This document shows positions 30,304-40,690 of a stretch of 64,000 nt of DNA, piece by piece. A program made the translations under genes and the position numbers. The notes beneath the pieces are model-generated. The model was not told the DNA's origin. It searched no databases and saw nothing but the letters and a program-made list of their open reading frames with translations. This DNA is from Alligator mississippiensis (lineage: Eukaryota > Chordata > Crocodylia > Alligatoridae), in contig NC_081832.1 in assembly GCF_030867095.1 (NCBI RefSeq), positions 35,969,756 to 36,033,755 on the forward strand. Direction: 5' to 3'. Positions within the stretch are counted from its first letter, which is position 1, and every line of letters begins with the position of its first letter.

Positions 30304-31366
30304 TTACCCTTTTCCTAGGACCATCAGGACCAGAACGGTGATCAGCACACCAGCCACGACTTGTTGATCCTGTCGGTTTTGTGTATGACTTCTTTGTGCT
30401 TCTTGCTTAATCTGGTGAAGCACCCCAGTTACACTTCCCATAAACCAGCAAATTTGTTGGACAAGTTCCTTGATCCATTCTGTGCATCTGTTCAGGCTCT
30501 TCACAATCTGATCAGTTCTTACATGGGCAACCCAGTTGGTCCTCCTAATGGTCCCCAGGGGTGGGATAGTAATCAGAACTGGAAAATCAAACAGAAGGGA
30601 GGGAACAATAATTAATAAAACACATTCTTTGAAGGTCCAGCTTTCACACCATTCCCGAAGTGGCATGTGAGTGACTGTGTTCCTCAAGGGGATCAGAGAC
30701 TGCCACCTCAAATTGAGGAGAGTGATAGCTCCTGGTAGCATGCTGTGTATTTTGCCACTTTAGCTTATCTATGGCACTTTACCCCCCACCCAATGCACCC
30801 TCCAACACCTTCCAAAGTCACGAATGTAAAGATGATAGCTAGGGAACGTACTTTGTGTGGAGGTGGAGGTCCCAGGTCTCTTCTCCTGGTGCTTGGAGCC
30901 CACACAGGATGTGTCACTGCATGCACCACTGTGATCCGAACTTGAGTCACTGTCAGCAACACGTGCAGACAGGGTGGTGGGAGAGTTACTGACACTAGTG
31001 GAACTGTCTGGTGGAGAGGATGCCCTGATGTTAGTGGTTATGGATGTCCAACACATTCATAACTTGATGCATGTATTGATAGTTGACAACGTGCTTGATG
31101 GGTGTGCCCAAGCGCTGTTCCCTGGCAACATCCCTATGGAACGTGGTGCGCAGTGACTTCACCTTCTCACGGCACTGATCAGGGGTTTTCTTGTGGCCAT
31201 GATCCACCATTTAGCTGGAGACATCACAGTATATCTGCCAGTTTGCTCTCAGGCTGATCACAAATTGGCAAAGCACCTCTGGTTGTGCCAGTGCACGCAC
31301 GAGGCTCTTAGCTTCTTGGATGGTACATGCAATTCTAGGTTTTTTTGGCGCTGTCCACTTCGTCTT
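30304..31366 (-). pseudogene. Myb/SANT-like DNA-binding protein remnant (Harbinger accessory type)
   Basis: On the minus strand, residues from about 31366 form a Myb/SANT-like trihelical domain: EAKSLVRAL, ANWQIYCDVSS, an in-frame TAA at 31211, then HGHKKTPDQCREKVKSLRTTF, which is the GhxRtpeQCrxKvKsLr signature of helix 3. A Ser/Asp-rich linker follows (SDSSSDHSGACSDTS, about 30910), then a separate frame 30741-30304 with IVKSLNRCTEWIKELVQQIC and a hydrophobic tail VLITVLVLMVLG. Such proteins are the second protein of Harbinger transposons or their domesticated relatives. Splice junctions between the parts are not defined. The hydrophobic tail may be noise. Confidence 0.6.
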
Positions 31367-31639
31367 CTCATGTTCTTCCTCAAGTCTGGTCTGTGGGTGT
31401 ACCCCCAAATGTTCTGACTGACCTCTCCTTTGAAAGGTCACCCCCAGCAAAGCAGTACATTTTGCACAGAGAAGTAGCAAAAATTGGTGCCAAACCCAGC
31501 TGCTGATCAAGGTTAATTTAGGGGCAGTCTGCTCTGTGAAGACAGTGAGAGTATAGGCTTGGTTTCTCAGTGCAAGGTGGAAACAAAAAGTAGCACCCCA
31601 AAATGCTGAACAATGAAGAGTGAAGCCCCTATGATCAAC

Positions 31640-31970
31640 CACCCTTGTCAAACACATTGTGCTGGGTGTGTGGTGCCAATGGGTGGCAAAGGGTGCAGGG
31701 CCAGTGCTGCCATGGGAAGCTTCCCTTCCCTTCCAAGACAGATAACATTTTTGGGAGCCCAGGTGACTCCTTAAATGGTTGAGGGACTAAGAGTGCCTAG
31801 CACTGAGATAACCCCATTCTGTGGGTTTAGAATAGGCGCTGTCAAAAAGGGGGTGAGGGGTGGCAAGAAAGATCCGAGGACCAGGCTTGGCAATAGTTTG
31901 CTGGCAGGATGCACCCCTCGGAGTGCCTACCATTGTCTTCCATCACTTGGGGAATTGTTGGGGTGGCCCC
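31640..31970 (+). repeat. Dispersed duplication, unit 1
   Basis: Shares with 32430-32770 and 34705-35150, in the same order: an ACACATTGTG...GGTG(C)C start, GGCAAAGGGTGCAGGGCC, AGTGCCTAGCACTGAGATAA, TTGGCA...TTTGCTGGC, and CTTGGGGAATTGTTGGGGTGGCC. Orientation is direct. Family unknown; a Harbinger element interior is one possibility given the neighbouring Myb/SANT remnant. Confidence 0.6.
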
Positions 31971-32429
31971 TAATTCAAAGCCTGAAAGAAAATGTTGGCT
32001 GCTGAACAAAGCATCTTTGCATGCTTGCAATGATCACCCTGTCCAGGGAAAGCTAGGGTGCATGCTAGAAGGACCTCAGGCAGCAGGTTGACAAAGGTGG
32101 GGTGTTGCTTTGGGGAAATGTGAAAGACTGGCTTGGCCAGCCCTCACCTGCAGCTTGGAGGGGACCCCAGGGACCTCTGAATTTGCAGACCTTGAAAGAA
32201 TGTGTAGCATCTGGGGGGCAGAAAAGCAGGGTGCTGCAAATGTAAAACCCCAGGGAAGGCAGCTTCCTGCCAAAAACCTGTGCAGACTTGCAGGAGCAGC
32301 CCATGGGGGCAGAAAGTATCATGGTCCCTAGTGCCGAATAGGTGCGGGGAGTGGGGTCATTCCTGGTTCGACACAGTTCTGCTCGGGAGAGATCAGGAGA
32401 CAGCACCATAGTCCGTGATTGATCAATAT

Positions 32430-32770
32430 CAAGGGGGCTGCACTGCCAATGCAGGAACTGCCTGGGTGAACCCTGGGCTCACCCTAAATCTAGCACACCA
32501 GAAAGGGTGAAGAATGAGGTGTGAAACCCCTGGGGTGCACCCCCCTGGGCAACACATTGTGTTGGCTGGTGCCGAGGGGTGTCAAAGGCTGCAGGGCCAG
32601 TCAGCCAGCAGTGTAGGACACCCCATGTTACACCCAAAATTGGGGAGGAAGCAAAAGTGCCTAGCACTGAGATAACCTTGTTTCTGTGCTTTATAAGAGG
32701 GGCTTGCAAAGCAGCAGGGGGAGGAAGACCCAAGCACCAGGGTTGGCAAAAGGTGCATTAAGTCATGCAC
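32430..32770 (+). repeat. Dispersed duplication, unit 2
   Basis: Begins with AATGCAGGAACTGCCTGGGT (compare 34726, AATGTGGGAACTGCCTGGAG) and carries the AGTGCCTAGCACTGAGATAA word. It is shorter at the right than units 1 and 3. Confidence 0.6.
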
Positions 32771-33754
32771 AAGGCGAGATCATGGGGTGAAGGTGCTGTT
32801 GTCAACCTGGCCAAGGCAGTGGCGGGCTGGGAGGGTGTTGCAAGGATGTGGATCAGACTGAGCTGAGACTTTGCTATCATGACTGGCCACCATCCCTGGC
32901 TTGCCATCACTACCTAGCCCATTTCTCTCTTAAACGGGGTTTTGGCGGTCTTTTGGAAAAAATTGCCAGGACAATGCCAGCATATCTGCAATGAAAGTCT
33001 ATTTTGCACCAGATTGAGGGGGGAGGGTGGGAACTTTCCATGCCCTGCTGAAAAGCAGCCCTATAAATTGTGGGAGCAGTGGTCAGGGTATGGGTATACT
33101 GTATTGATCCAAGATGTCTGATACTGAGGAGAGAAGCCGGAAGAACAGAGGCAGAAGACAGTCAGCCGTGTTGTGCATGCCGTGTTGTACAAGGGAAAGA
33201 ATGTCCAAGGAGAGTTGTCCAGTGGGGGCACAAGAATACAGCACTTGACTGCAGGCAGAAGTCCAATATAAGAGCTACTTTCTGACATGGAAAAGAAAAT
33301 CATGACATCCTCCACAACAGGCATGTCTAACCATTGGTAAGTGACATCCCAACATGTGAAATGACACCTGAGGTTCAGGTGGACCCCAGGAGGTGGGGTG
33401 GGGGGGGGTGATGGGTAAATGCAGATGCGTTGAGGGTGGGAGGGGCGTTAAGTCAACATGCAAATAACTAGATGTGGGGAGGGAAGGGCAGTATTTGATT
33501 GCCATCCAGGAAAGTGAATGGCAAAGCAATGCACAGAGGCTCTGCTTCTTGGCTCTGCTTGTTGGTGAATACTGTTCAGGCATTCAGGGAAGGGTGCCTT
33601 TGTCCAGAATCCTTCTTATGTGCTTGTCTAACCCCCACTATCTTCCTGCCGCCAATCCCCATCCCCATTGCTTCCTTCTTTGAGCCAGCTGCGGTTCGTT
33701 GCTGAGTACTGCAGCATGACGCAGCCAGAGGAAAAAGCCTGACAGTGGAAAAAG
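32771..33754. other. Non-coding with a TATA-like word and a 44-codon frame
   Basis: A TATAAAT at about 33062 stands 46 bases before a 44-codon plus-strand frame (33114-33248) that begins MSDTEERSRKNRG. No family match is recognised and the frame is too short to call. The rest shows nothing. Confidence 0.3.
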
Positions 33755-34175
33755 CCTGATGAGGGATCCAGGAGCTATCCAGTGTTTCCCCACCATGGCC
33801 CTGAGAGCACCTCTCTGCTGTGCACTCTGTGATTCTAGTAAGCCCTTCCTGGAAGGACATTTTGGAAATGGTGTGCCCCTTGATAATTGTTTAAATATGA
33901 GTATGACATGTTGTAATAAAGGGCCATGGTCTAGAGAACATGCTTGCTCCCCTAGGGTTTGTAGTGAGTTCTCACAAGTTTGGGGCTCAGGACCAAGCCT
34001 GTTGAGGGATCCATGGGCTACCCAGCGCTTCTGCTCCCAGGCTCTGCCATCCCCTCTCTGCTGTGCACTCTGTGCTTTTGGGAAGTCCTTCCTGGAAGGA
34101 ACTTTGGGAAATTGGGTGTCTTGTGCTACTTGCTTAAATATGGGAGACATGGCATAGGACTATGGTCCCCTAATG
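33755..34175 (+). repeat. Tandem duplication, period about 245 bp
   Basis: Two copies, at 33757-33930 and 34001-34175. Both contain GAGGGATCCA, CCTCTCTGCTGTGCACTCTG and CCTTCCTGGAAGGA, with the end TTTAAATATGAG/CTTAAATATGGG. Nothing coding is evident. Confidence 0.7.
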
Positions 34176-34704
34176 GCCATTGGGAAATTCTGCCCTAATA
34201 CCAAAGTAGAATGATCTGCTTCAAAGCAAAATGAAAAGATGGAATGAAGGGAATGATTTCCTCCTACACCCAATCAGCAATCTTTGCTGGAATATTCCTA
34301 ATTAAGTGACCATGTCTCTGATAGTTACCAATAAGAATAGAGCATATTTTGAGTGCAAGTGTTGACTTTTGCTGTCTCCCTTAATGGCCTTGGGGTACCC
34401 CCTCTGTCTGTTCTGGTTTTTACAAATGTAACTGTTTCACTTGGTTCAATAAGCTGAACTGTGTTGAAAATTATTGAAAATCCTGTAATGGTTGCTTTTT
34501 ATGTAAGTTATGGTGAATAAATCATTAAAGGTTACTTATGTAAATGACAAATTTCTCTCTTTTTCTTTCATCTGTTATCAACAATGGCAATTATTTTTGA
34601 AACAGCAGGAAAGGTCCTTTAACCAGTACTGGGAAACCCAAGGAATCCCCAAGCAGCAACAGCATGGCAAATGGGGGCGGGTCAAGTGCAGAATAAGATT
34701 CCAC
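34176..34704. other. Non-coding, nothing recognised
   Basis: AT-rich with AATAAA-type words (for example near 34516) but no gene context. Confidence 0.4.
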
Positions 34705-35150
34705 TGTCAGGAAGAGCTGTTATACCAATGTGGGAACTGCCTGGAGGAACACTGGGGACACCCTGAAACTAGTGCCCAAGCAGGGATGACAGGCAAGGCA
34801 TAAAGACCCTAGGGTGCACTCCACCTTGGCTAGCCCTTGATGGGGCTGAGGAGTGGCAAAGCATGCAGGGCCATAAAGGGCGAGCGCTGCCACAGAAGCG
34901 GCTTGCCAAGCAGCTAATATTGTAGGGGCCCTGATACCCTACATCAGTGAAGGAGATAGACTGTCTAGCGCTGAGAGAAGCCTGTTTTTTTTGCCTTTAG
35001 AAAGGCACTTGGCAAAAAGTTAGTGGTTGGAAAAGGCAAAAAGATCCAACTTCCAGTATTGGCAGAGTTTTGCTGGCTTGCCATGGCTGGGTGCACCCAT
35101 AGGTGTACCAATCTGTGCTTTCCATGTCTTGGGAACTGTGGGGGTGGCCA
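34705..35150 (+). repeat. Dispersed duplication, unit 3
   Basis: The longest of three direct copies; see unit 1 for the shared words. It diverges most in the CTGTCTAGCGCTGAGAGAAG word, which stands for AGTGCCTAGCACTGAGATAA. Confidence 0.55.
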
Positions 35151-35469
35151 GGGGAGCCCCAAGATCCAAGGAGGAGAGAAGACCCTGGTGTGGGGTACCA
35201 GGAAAAGGAAGCCCCAGCCAGCAACACAGGGAGGATGAACACAGGGAGGAGGGAAGACCCTGGCTTGCACCCCCCCTGCTAGAGAGGCTACAGGTTCACA
35301 GACCCCAACAATACCTGTGGGATCACTGGGAGCACATAATCTCAGGCTGGGTGGGGGAACCAGGGAGGGACCCCTTACTTGTCTGGAGATAGTTGGCAGG
35401 TTTTGTGTTTTGCGCTGTAGGAAGTTGGCTTCAGTTTTGGTGATGAGGTTAGGTGCTTGTTTGAATGTA

Positions 35470-35830
35470 CAAACCACTTTTCAGAGCTGGGCCTATGAAC
35501 TGCTCTTCATCAGCCTCCTAGTAGTAGGTACAGAAACTCATAGACTAAATATACAAAGTGGAATTCTGACACTACAACCTGCTGGACATCTGACTCCCCA
35601 GGTAAATCTGCACTTTTACCTGCGCTGCTACATCCCCCTTTCCCCTCCCACCACAGCCTGTCCCTCATCCCCTGACATTTCCATTTCCATTTTCACTGAC
35701 TAGCTTTCTTGCCTGCATTAAGTGTCTGGCTAGCCTCTGGCTTCTTTACTATTCCTTCCATCCAGGACCAGGAGACACACCAACTGCAGGTACTTCTCCT
35801 CAGCCTGACAAAGGGGTTTTCAACCCTAAA
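35470..35830 (+). repeat. Unclassified repeat with CTGA.GAAG...GAAAGCTTGC-type tail, copy 1
   Basis: Aligns loosely with 44930-45385: a TTTTGG/GGATTC-like start, TACAACCTGC near 35571 (45061 in the other copy), a CT-rich middle, and a tail CAGCCTGACAAAGGGGTTTT then AAAGCTCC. Homologous tails lie at 39400-39540 and, inverted, at 59020-59130. The family is widespread in vertebrate genomes but I cannot name it. Confidence 0.45.
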
Positions 35831-35964
35831 GCTCCTAAGATATATTTTTTTTTAAGCATGCCTTTCTTTTCATAATAAACATATAGGCATAAAAACACAA
35901 GATAAACCATCACACACCATGAGTAACATCATATATCCAAAACAACATCCAAAAGGCACCAGAC

Positions 35965-37533
35965 TGCCAAAGGTTGGTGCTGACTTAGTTAAGAAGCACT
36001 CAGAAGGGCTGGATTGGTACAAGTCAGCTGGCCCGGATGACCTCCATCCATGAGTGCTGAAGGAATTGGCCAGTGTCACAGCTGAGCCACTGGCATGGCT
36101 GTTTGAGCACTCATGATGCTCCAGCCAGATCCCTGAGGACTGGAAAAGGGCCAATGTGGTGCCCCTTTTTAAGAAGGGGAGAAGGGAGCCGGCTAAATTT
36201 AGGCCAGTCTTACCTCTATCCCTGGGAAAATACTGGAAAAAAACATCAAAGGGCACATTTGTGAAGGCATAGCAGGGGAAATGATGCTGAAAGGAAACCA
36301 GCACGGGTTTGTCACAGGTAGATCCTGCCTCACAAACTTTATAGCCTTTTATGACCAGGTCACACACTGCCTTGCCACAGGAGCTGAGGCTGATGTCATC
36401 TACCTGGATTTTAGAAAGGCCTTAGACAGTTTCACATCCTATTCTCATAAAGAAGCTAACAGGCTGTGGAGTGGATGCCTATACAGTCAGGTGGGTGGCC
36501 AACACCCAGAGAGTGGTGGTGGATGGGTCGTTCTTGGTCGGGAAGGAGGTGGGCAGTGGGGTCCCACAGGGTTTGGTCCTTGGGTCAGTGTTATTTAATA
36601 TTTTCATCAGCAATTTGGATGAGGGTGTACAGAGCACTCTCTCCAAGTTTGCAGATGATACCAAATTATGGGGCAAAGTTAACATACCTGAGGGCAGCGA
36701 GCAGATGCAGGCTGACCTGGACAGGTTGGATCAATGGGCAGAATGAAATAGGATGCAATTCAACAAAGATAAAGGTAAGGTACTCCTCCTAGGGAGGAGG
36801 AATCCCCAGCACACCTATAGGTTGGGGGATGACCTCCTCAGCAGATCAGAGGCTGAGAGAGATCTTGGAGTCATAGTTGACTCCAAGATGAACATGAGCC
36901 GGCAGTGTAACGAGGCCATCAACAAGGCCAATCGCACCTTGTCGTGTATTAGCAGATGCCTGACCAACAGATCAAGGGAGGTGATGCTCCCCCTCTATGC
37001 GGCATTGGTCAGACCATAGTTGGAGTACTGTGTCCAGTTTTGGGCATCACAATTCCAGAAGACACGTGGAATCTTGAGAGGGTCTAGAGGAGGGCCACTC
37101 GCATGATTAGTGACCTTCGTGAAAGACCCTACGAGGGGAGGTTGCGAGATCTGGATCTCTTCAACCTTCACAAGAGACATCTGAGGGGGGACCTTGCAGC
37201 CGCCTATAAGTTTATCAAGGGAGGACAACAGGGAATTGGTGATGTACTATTTACCAGAGCGCCCCAGGGAGTAACTAGGAATAATGGGTGCAAACTAGTG
37301 GAGAGTAGACTTCGGTTAGACATTAGGAAGAAATTTTTTACTGTAATGGTGGCCAGAATCTGGAATGGGCTTCCAAGAGAGGTGGTACTATCACCTAACT
37401 TGGAGGTCTTCAAGAGGAGGCTTGATAGTCACCTGGCTGGGGTCATCTGACCTTGGTTCTCTTTCTTGCCGGGGCAGGGGGTCAGACACGATGACCCATT
37501 GTGGTCCCTTCTGACTCTACAATCTATGAATCT
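35965..37533 (+). mobile_element. CR1 LINE, 5'-truncated copy 6
   Basis: Starts in the reverse-transcriptase linker (DWYKSAGPDDLHP) and ends with AATCTATGAATC at about 37527. It reads NQHGFVTGRSCLTNFIAFYDQV, VIYLDFRKAL (shift near 36440), [20 protein letters not shown] and [11 protein letters not shown] at about 36648. The C-terminal frame is open from 37103 to its natural stop at 37450 (LDSHLAGVI). About 18 bases are missing before QRVVVDG. It belongs with the 19609-22110 subfamily. Confidence 0.9.
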
Positions 37534-37759
37534 TTACTTCTTGCTGTCAAGTCCTTTATAAAAAGAAAGACTCTGTGACAGTTCCGTTTGGGTGCCTTTG
37601 ATGCTGCTGCTGATGTTACTGGTGTTGAGCCAGCTAAGTTATCTTACCTGTTGTCATGTAAAGTGGTGGACCGGACTGAGGCTGTAGGGAAGGACGAGAC
37701 CTCACTGGGGCACACTGCCGTGTTGTGCAGAGGCCCCAGCACCAGAAAGGGCACACCTG

Positions 37760-37760
<1 letters not shown>

Positions 37761-37813
<53 letters not shown>
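37761..37813. repeat. (CA)n microsatellite
   Basis: About 26 CA units within the foldback hAT copy. The second copy of the surrounding block has only a few CA units (about 38091), so the expansion happened after the local duplication. Confidence 0.95.
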
Positions 37814-37814
<1 letters not shown>

Positions 37815-37836
37815 CATGTGTGTTACAGCATGTGAC

Positions 37837-37867
37837 CTGTTAAGGTCTGTTGCACAGACCTTAACAG
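37837..37867. repeat. Perfect 14-bp hairpin with 3-base loop
   Basis: CTGTTAAGGTCTGT (37837-37850), loop TGC, ACAGACCTTAACAG (37854-37867). The stem is exact and tight. It lies 24 bp after the (CA)n tract. Confidence 0.8.
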
Positions 37868-38872
37868 ACATGCTAGAGAAGCAGCAGCTCCTACTTGGGA
37901 GGAAAGAAGGACTCTCTGGCAGTTTGGCTACCTGAGAAGCTGCTGATGCTTCTGCTAGTGCTCAGTCAGTCACTAAGTTATTTTACCTCTTGTCATGTAA
38001 AGTGGTGGACTGGACTGAGGGGAAGAGACCTCACTAGGGCACACTACCATGTTGTGTAGAGGCCCCAGCACCAGTGAGGGCATAACTTAACACACACACA
38101 ATGTCACCCATCCGTGTCATGAGTTTTGCCTGTTAGCAGCCTTGAGGTGCAGGGCCCCAGAACCCCCTCCTGCACCTACCTCTTTGACAGCTGGCAGGCT
38201 TCGTGGCTGCAGCAGAGCCTGGCAGGCCTGCAGTAGTGTTTTTCATCCCCCTGCGCCCTGAGAGAGAGACAGTTGCACAAGCACCCATGTCATGAGTTTT
38301 GCCCGTTAGCAGCTGGAGGTGCAGGGCCCCAGAACACCCCCCTGTACCTCTCTCTTTGACAGCTGGCAGGCTTCATGGCTGCAGCAGGGCCTAGCAGGTC
38401 TGCAGTTTTCACCATGCTGCACCTTAACACACACACAGTGTCACCTATGTCACGAGTTTTGCTTGTCAGCAGCTTGAGCTGTAGTTTTCCAGAAACCCCT
38501 GCACCTGTCTCCTTGAAAGTTAGCAGGATTTGTGGCCTTAGCAGGGGCTACCAACCCTGCAGTTTTCACCCCGCTGTGGCTTAATACACACACGTGACAT
38601 GAGTTTTGCTTTCAGGGCTTAGGTGCAGGGGTTTCTGGGCAACTGCACCTCAATCTCCCTGAAACGAGGCAGGCTTCATGCTACCATCCGAATCAGACAA
38701 AAAACAACAAAGTTATAGATATTTCATTGATTCCCCGTTATACCCTATGGCAAAATCTCCGAATCAGTTCTGAATTGAAGCAGAAAACTGACTCAGAGCT
38801 CTGAACTGAATCACAGGCATCAGAATCGGCCAAATCCAAACCCGAATCAAATAGTTCCCTATTTGCACAGGC

Positions 38873-39069
38873 CTACTGCCCATCACTGCCAGCTCTACAT
38901 GCTAGTGCTCTGCAGTTCATCATCCCATCCTCATGCCCCACCCCTAAAAGAAGTGGCAGAACACCCTAGGCAAGGGCAGTGGCAAGGGTCCTTAGTGGAC
39001 AAGTTTTTATTCCACCTTAATCCCACAAGTGACTGGGAATCTCAGCTGATGGCTCCTGCACAGAGCCAT
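38873..39069. other. Non-coding, nothing recognised
   Basis: Short stretch between the hAT right end and the minus-strand LINE. Confidence 0.4.
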
Positions 39070-39095
39070 CGCTACAGGTGTGTATCTGACGCGCT

Positions 39096-39326
39096 TTACG
39101 GACACCTCCAACTTCTGCCCCCTTTGCCGACTGTTTTTAGTGATAGGCTGCATATTACAATTAGGAGTTCTGCAATTTCTGATCTAAGTTTCTTCAGGAC
39201 CCCAGGGTGAATGCCATTAGGTCCTGGTGATTTGCTACTGTTTAATTTATCAATTTCCTCTACAACCTCATCTATTGAAATCTCAGAACAATTCACAAAG
39301 ATACTCTCATGGACCCAGAGCGGCAT
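39096..39326 (-). pseudogene. L2/L3-like LINE RT N-terminal part
   Basis: Reads EISIDEVVEEIDKLNSSKSPGPNGIHP and VLKKLRSEIAELL, the entry to the LINE reverse transcriptase (K-S-x-G-P-D/N-G block). The frame closes shortly after; the catalytic palm is absent. Confidence 0.8.
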
Positions 39327-39365
39327 ATTTCCATCTCCAGCTTCCTCTGTACAAAAATGAAGTTT

Positions 39366-39560
39366 ATTTCCTACCTATGGGGACTTTTTATCATCTTTAA
39401 TTTTCCCTGAGCCTGATGAAGGGCATTTGAGCCTGAAAGCTTGCAGAAAAAGATAATTTTTTTGTGATTTCCTAGTTGGTCTAATAAAAGGTATCATCTC
39501 TGAACTAAGAGTTCTAGATTTTTGCATTAAACCATGCCAGCTTTCTTTTGGTCCACTTTC
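39366..39560 (+). repeat. Unclassified repeat with GAAAGCTTGC tail, copy 2
   Basis: GAGCCTGATGAAGGGCATTT, CCTGAAAGCTTGCAGA and AAACCATGCC match 45275-45385 in the same order, giving a second clear copy of the tail. It interrupts the minus-strand LINE. Confidence 0.55.
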
Positions 39561-39816
39561 CATTTTATTTTTTTATTTGAGGTATGCATCTGCTTTGTGC
39601 CTCCAAGATGGTGTTCTTAAGCAGTACCATGCTGCCTGCAAGTTCCTTACCTCTTTAGGGTCCCCTTGTAACTTCTAACTAGCTTCTTCTTTTGATGTAG
39701 TCTCCCTTTTTAAAGGATACTGCGGTAGATTTTCTTCTCGTCTCCCCTCCTACATGGATGTCAAACCTAATTGCATTGTGGTCTCTATTTCTGAGTGGCT
39801 CAGTAACACTAACTAT

Positions 39817-40158
39817 TCACACCAAATCCCGTGCACTACTTAGGGCTAGGTCAAGAATGGCCTTTCCTGTTGTAGGTTCCAAGACTAACTGCTCCAGGAA
39901 GCAGTCTTTTATAACACCAAGAATATTGGTCTCTGCATCCTGGCCTGATATTAGACTGACCCAGACTCTTCGTGGATAGCTGAAGTCCCCCCTTATTATT
40001 GTGTTTCTGTTGTTGTAGCTTCTCTTAACTCCCTTAACTTTTCTAGCTTGCTGCTGCCCTCCTTGTGTGGGGGTCAATAGTATATTCCAGGATGTACTTT
40101 TTTTTCTATTGAAACCTGGAATTTCTATCCACAAAGATTGTACAGGACCTCTCATCAT
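39817..40158 (-). pseudogene. L2/L3-like LINE endonuclease part
   Basis: Reads GDFSYPRRVW (the GDFNYP block, Asn to Ser), NILGVIKDCFLEQLVLEPT and AILDLAL. The SDH motif lies further on and is degraded. No start is meaningful; this is an inner part of ORF2. Confidence 0.75.
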
Positions 40159-40554
40159 CAGTTTAAAAACCTAACCTATTTGAATCAATGTAGTCTTTGA
40201 TGTAGTGTCACTCCCATGCCAGTATGACCTATTGTCATTCCTGTATAATTTATATCCTAGTATTATAGTATCCCATTGATTTTCCTCATTTCACCATGTT
40301 TCAGAGATACTTATTACATCAATATCATTATTGAATGCTAGCATTCAAGTCCCCCCACCACCTTTGAGCTTAGACTTCTAGCATTGCGAACTTTTTATTG
40401 TTGCCTGGTTCGTTACTTCTATGTAATCTTTTACTCATTAAAGTTATTTGCTTGCTTGCCTGTTTCTCATTCCTATTTTTCATGGTTTCACCTCTTTAGG
40501 GTGTCTTACTCTAAAATGTGTGCTGTTCTGCACCGGTCAGCTTTCCCCACACTT

Positions 40555-40690
40555 TTAGTTTAAAAGCTGCTCTACTACCTTTTTAATGTTATGTGCTGGC
40601 AGTTTGGTACTATTTTGGCTCAGGAAGAGACCATCCCTTCTGTAGAGGCTCCCCCTGTCCTGAAAGTGACAAACAAACAGAGATTCTGGT
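40555..40690 (-). pseudogene. L2/L3-like LINE ORF1, esterase C-terminal end
   Basis: Reads YRRDGLFLSQNSTKLPAHNIKKVVEQLLN and a stop. This matches the end of the ORF1 SGNH domain (DGLHLS...G...A.NI..), with the catalytic His replaced by Phe. It links this LINE to the same ORF1 type as the CR1 ORF1 at 21409-22095. Confidence 0.6.

Larger units (their letters stand above)
37570..38872. mobile_element. Foldback hAT element, second copy (left end not found)
   Basis: The right end TTTGCACAGGCCTA (38859-38872) and the subterminal ACAACAAAGTTATAGATATT match the hAT at 12689-14391. So do the repeated units with CATGAGTTTTGCC, GGTGCAGGGCCCCAGAAC and GACAGCTGGCAGGCTTC. In place of the inverted left half it has two direct copies of a different block (37610-37760 and 37935-38100), the first followed by (CA)n. 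No TAGG-type left end or duplicated flank was found, so the copy is rearranged or truncated. Confidence 0.65.
39070..40690 (-). mobile_element. L2/L3-like LINE, minus strand
   Basis: From right to left: the end of ORF1 (40690-40555), an uninterpretable middle, ORF2 endonuclease (40158-39817) and the start of the reverse transcriptase (39326-39096). The 3' two-thirds are missing. It is the same broad family as 8512-14545 (shared CFLEQLVLEPT). A repeat tail inserted at 39366-39560 separates endonuclease and RT. The right end is cut by the repeat at 40690. Confidence 0.75.

Noticed and set aside
33114-33248. 44-codon plus-strand frame (MSDTEERSRK) behind a TATAAAT word
   Set aside because: Too short, no homolog recognised, and TATA-like words are common by chance.
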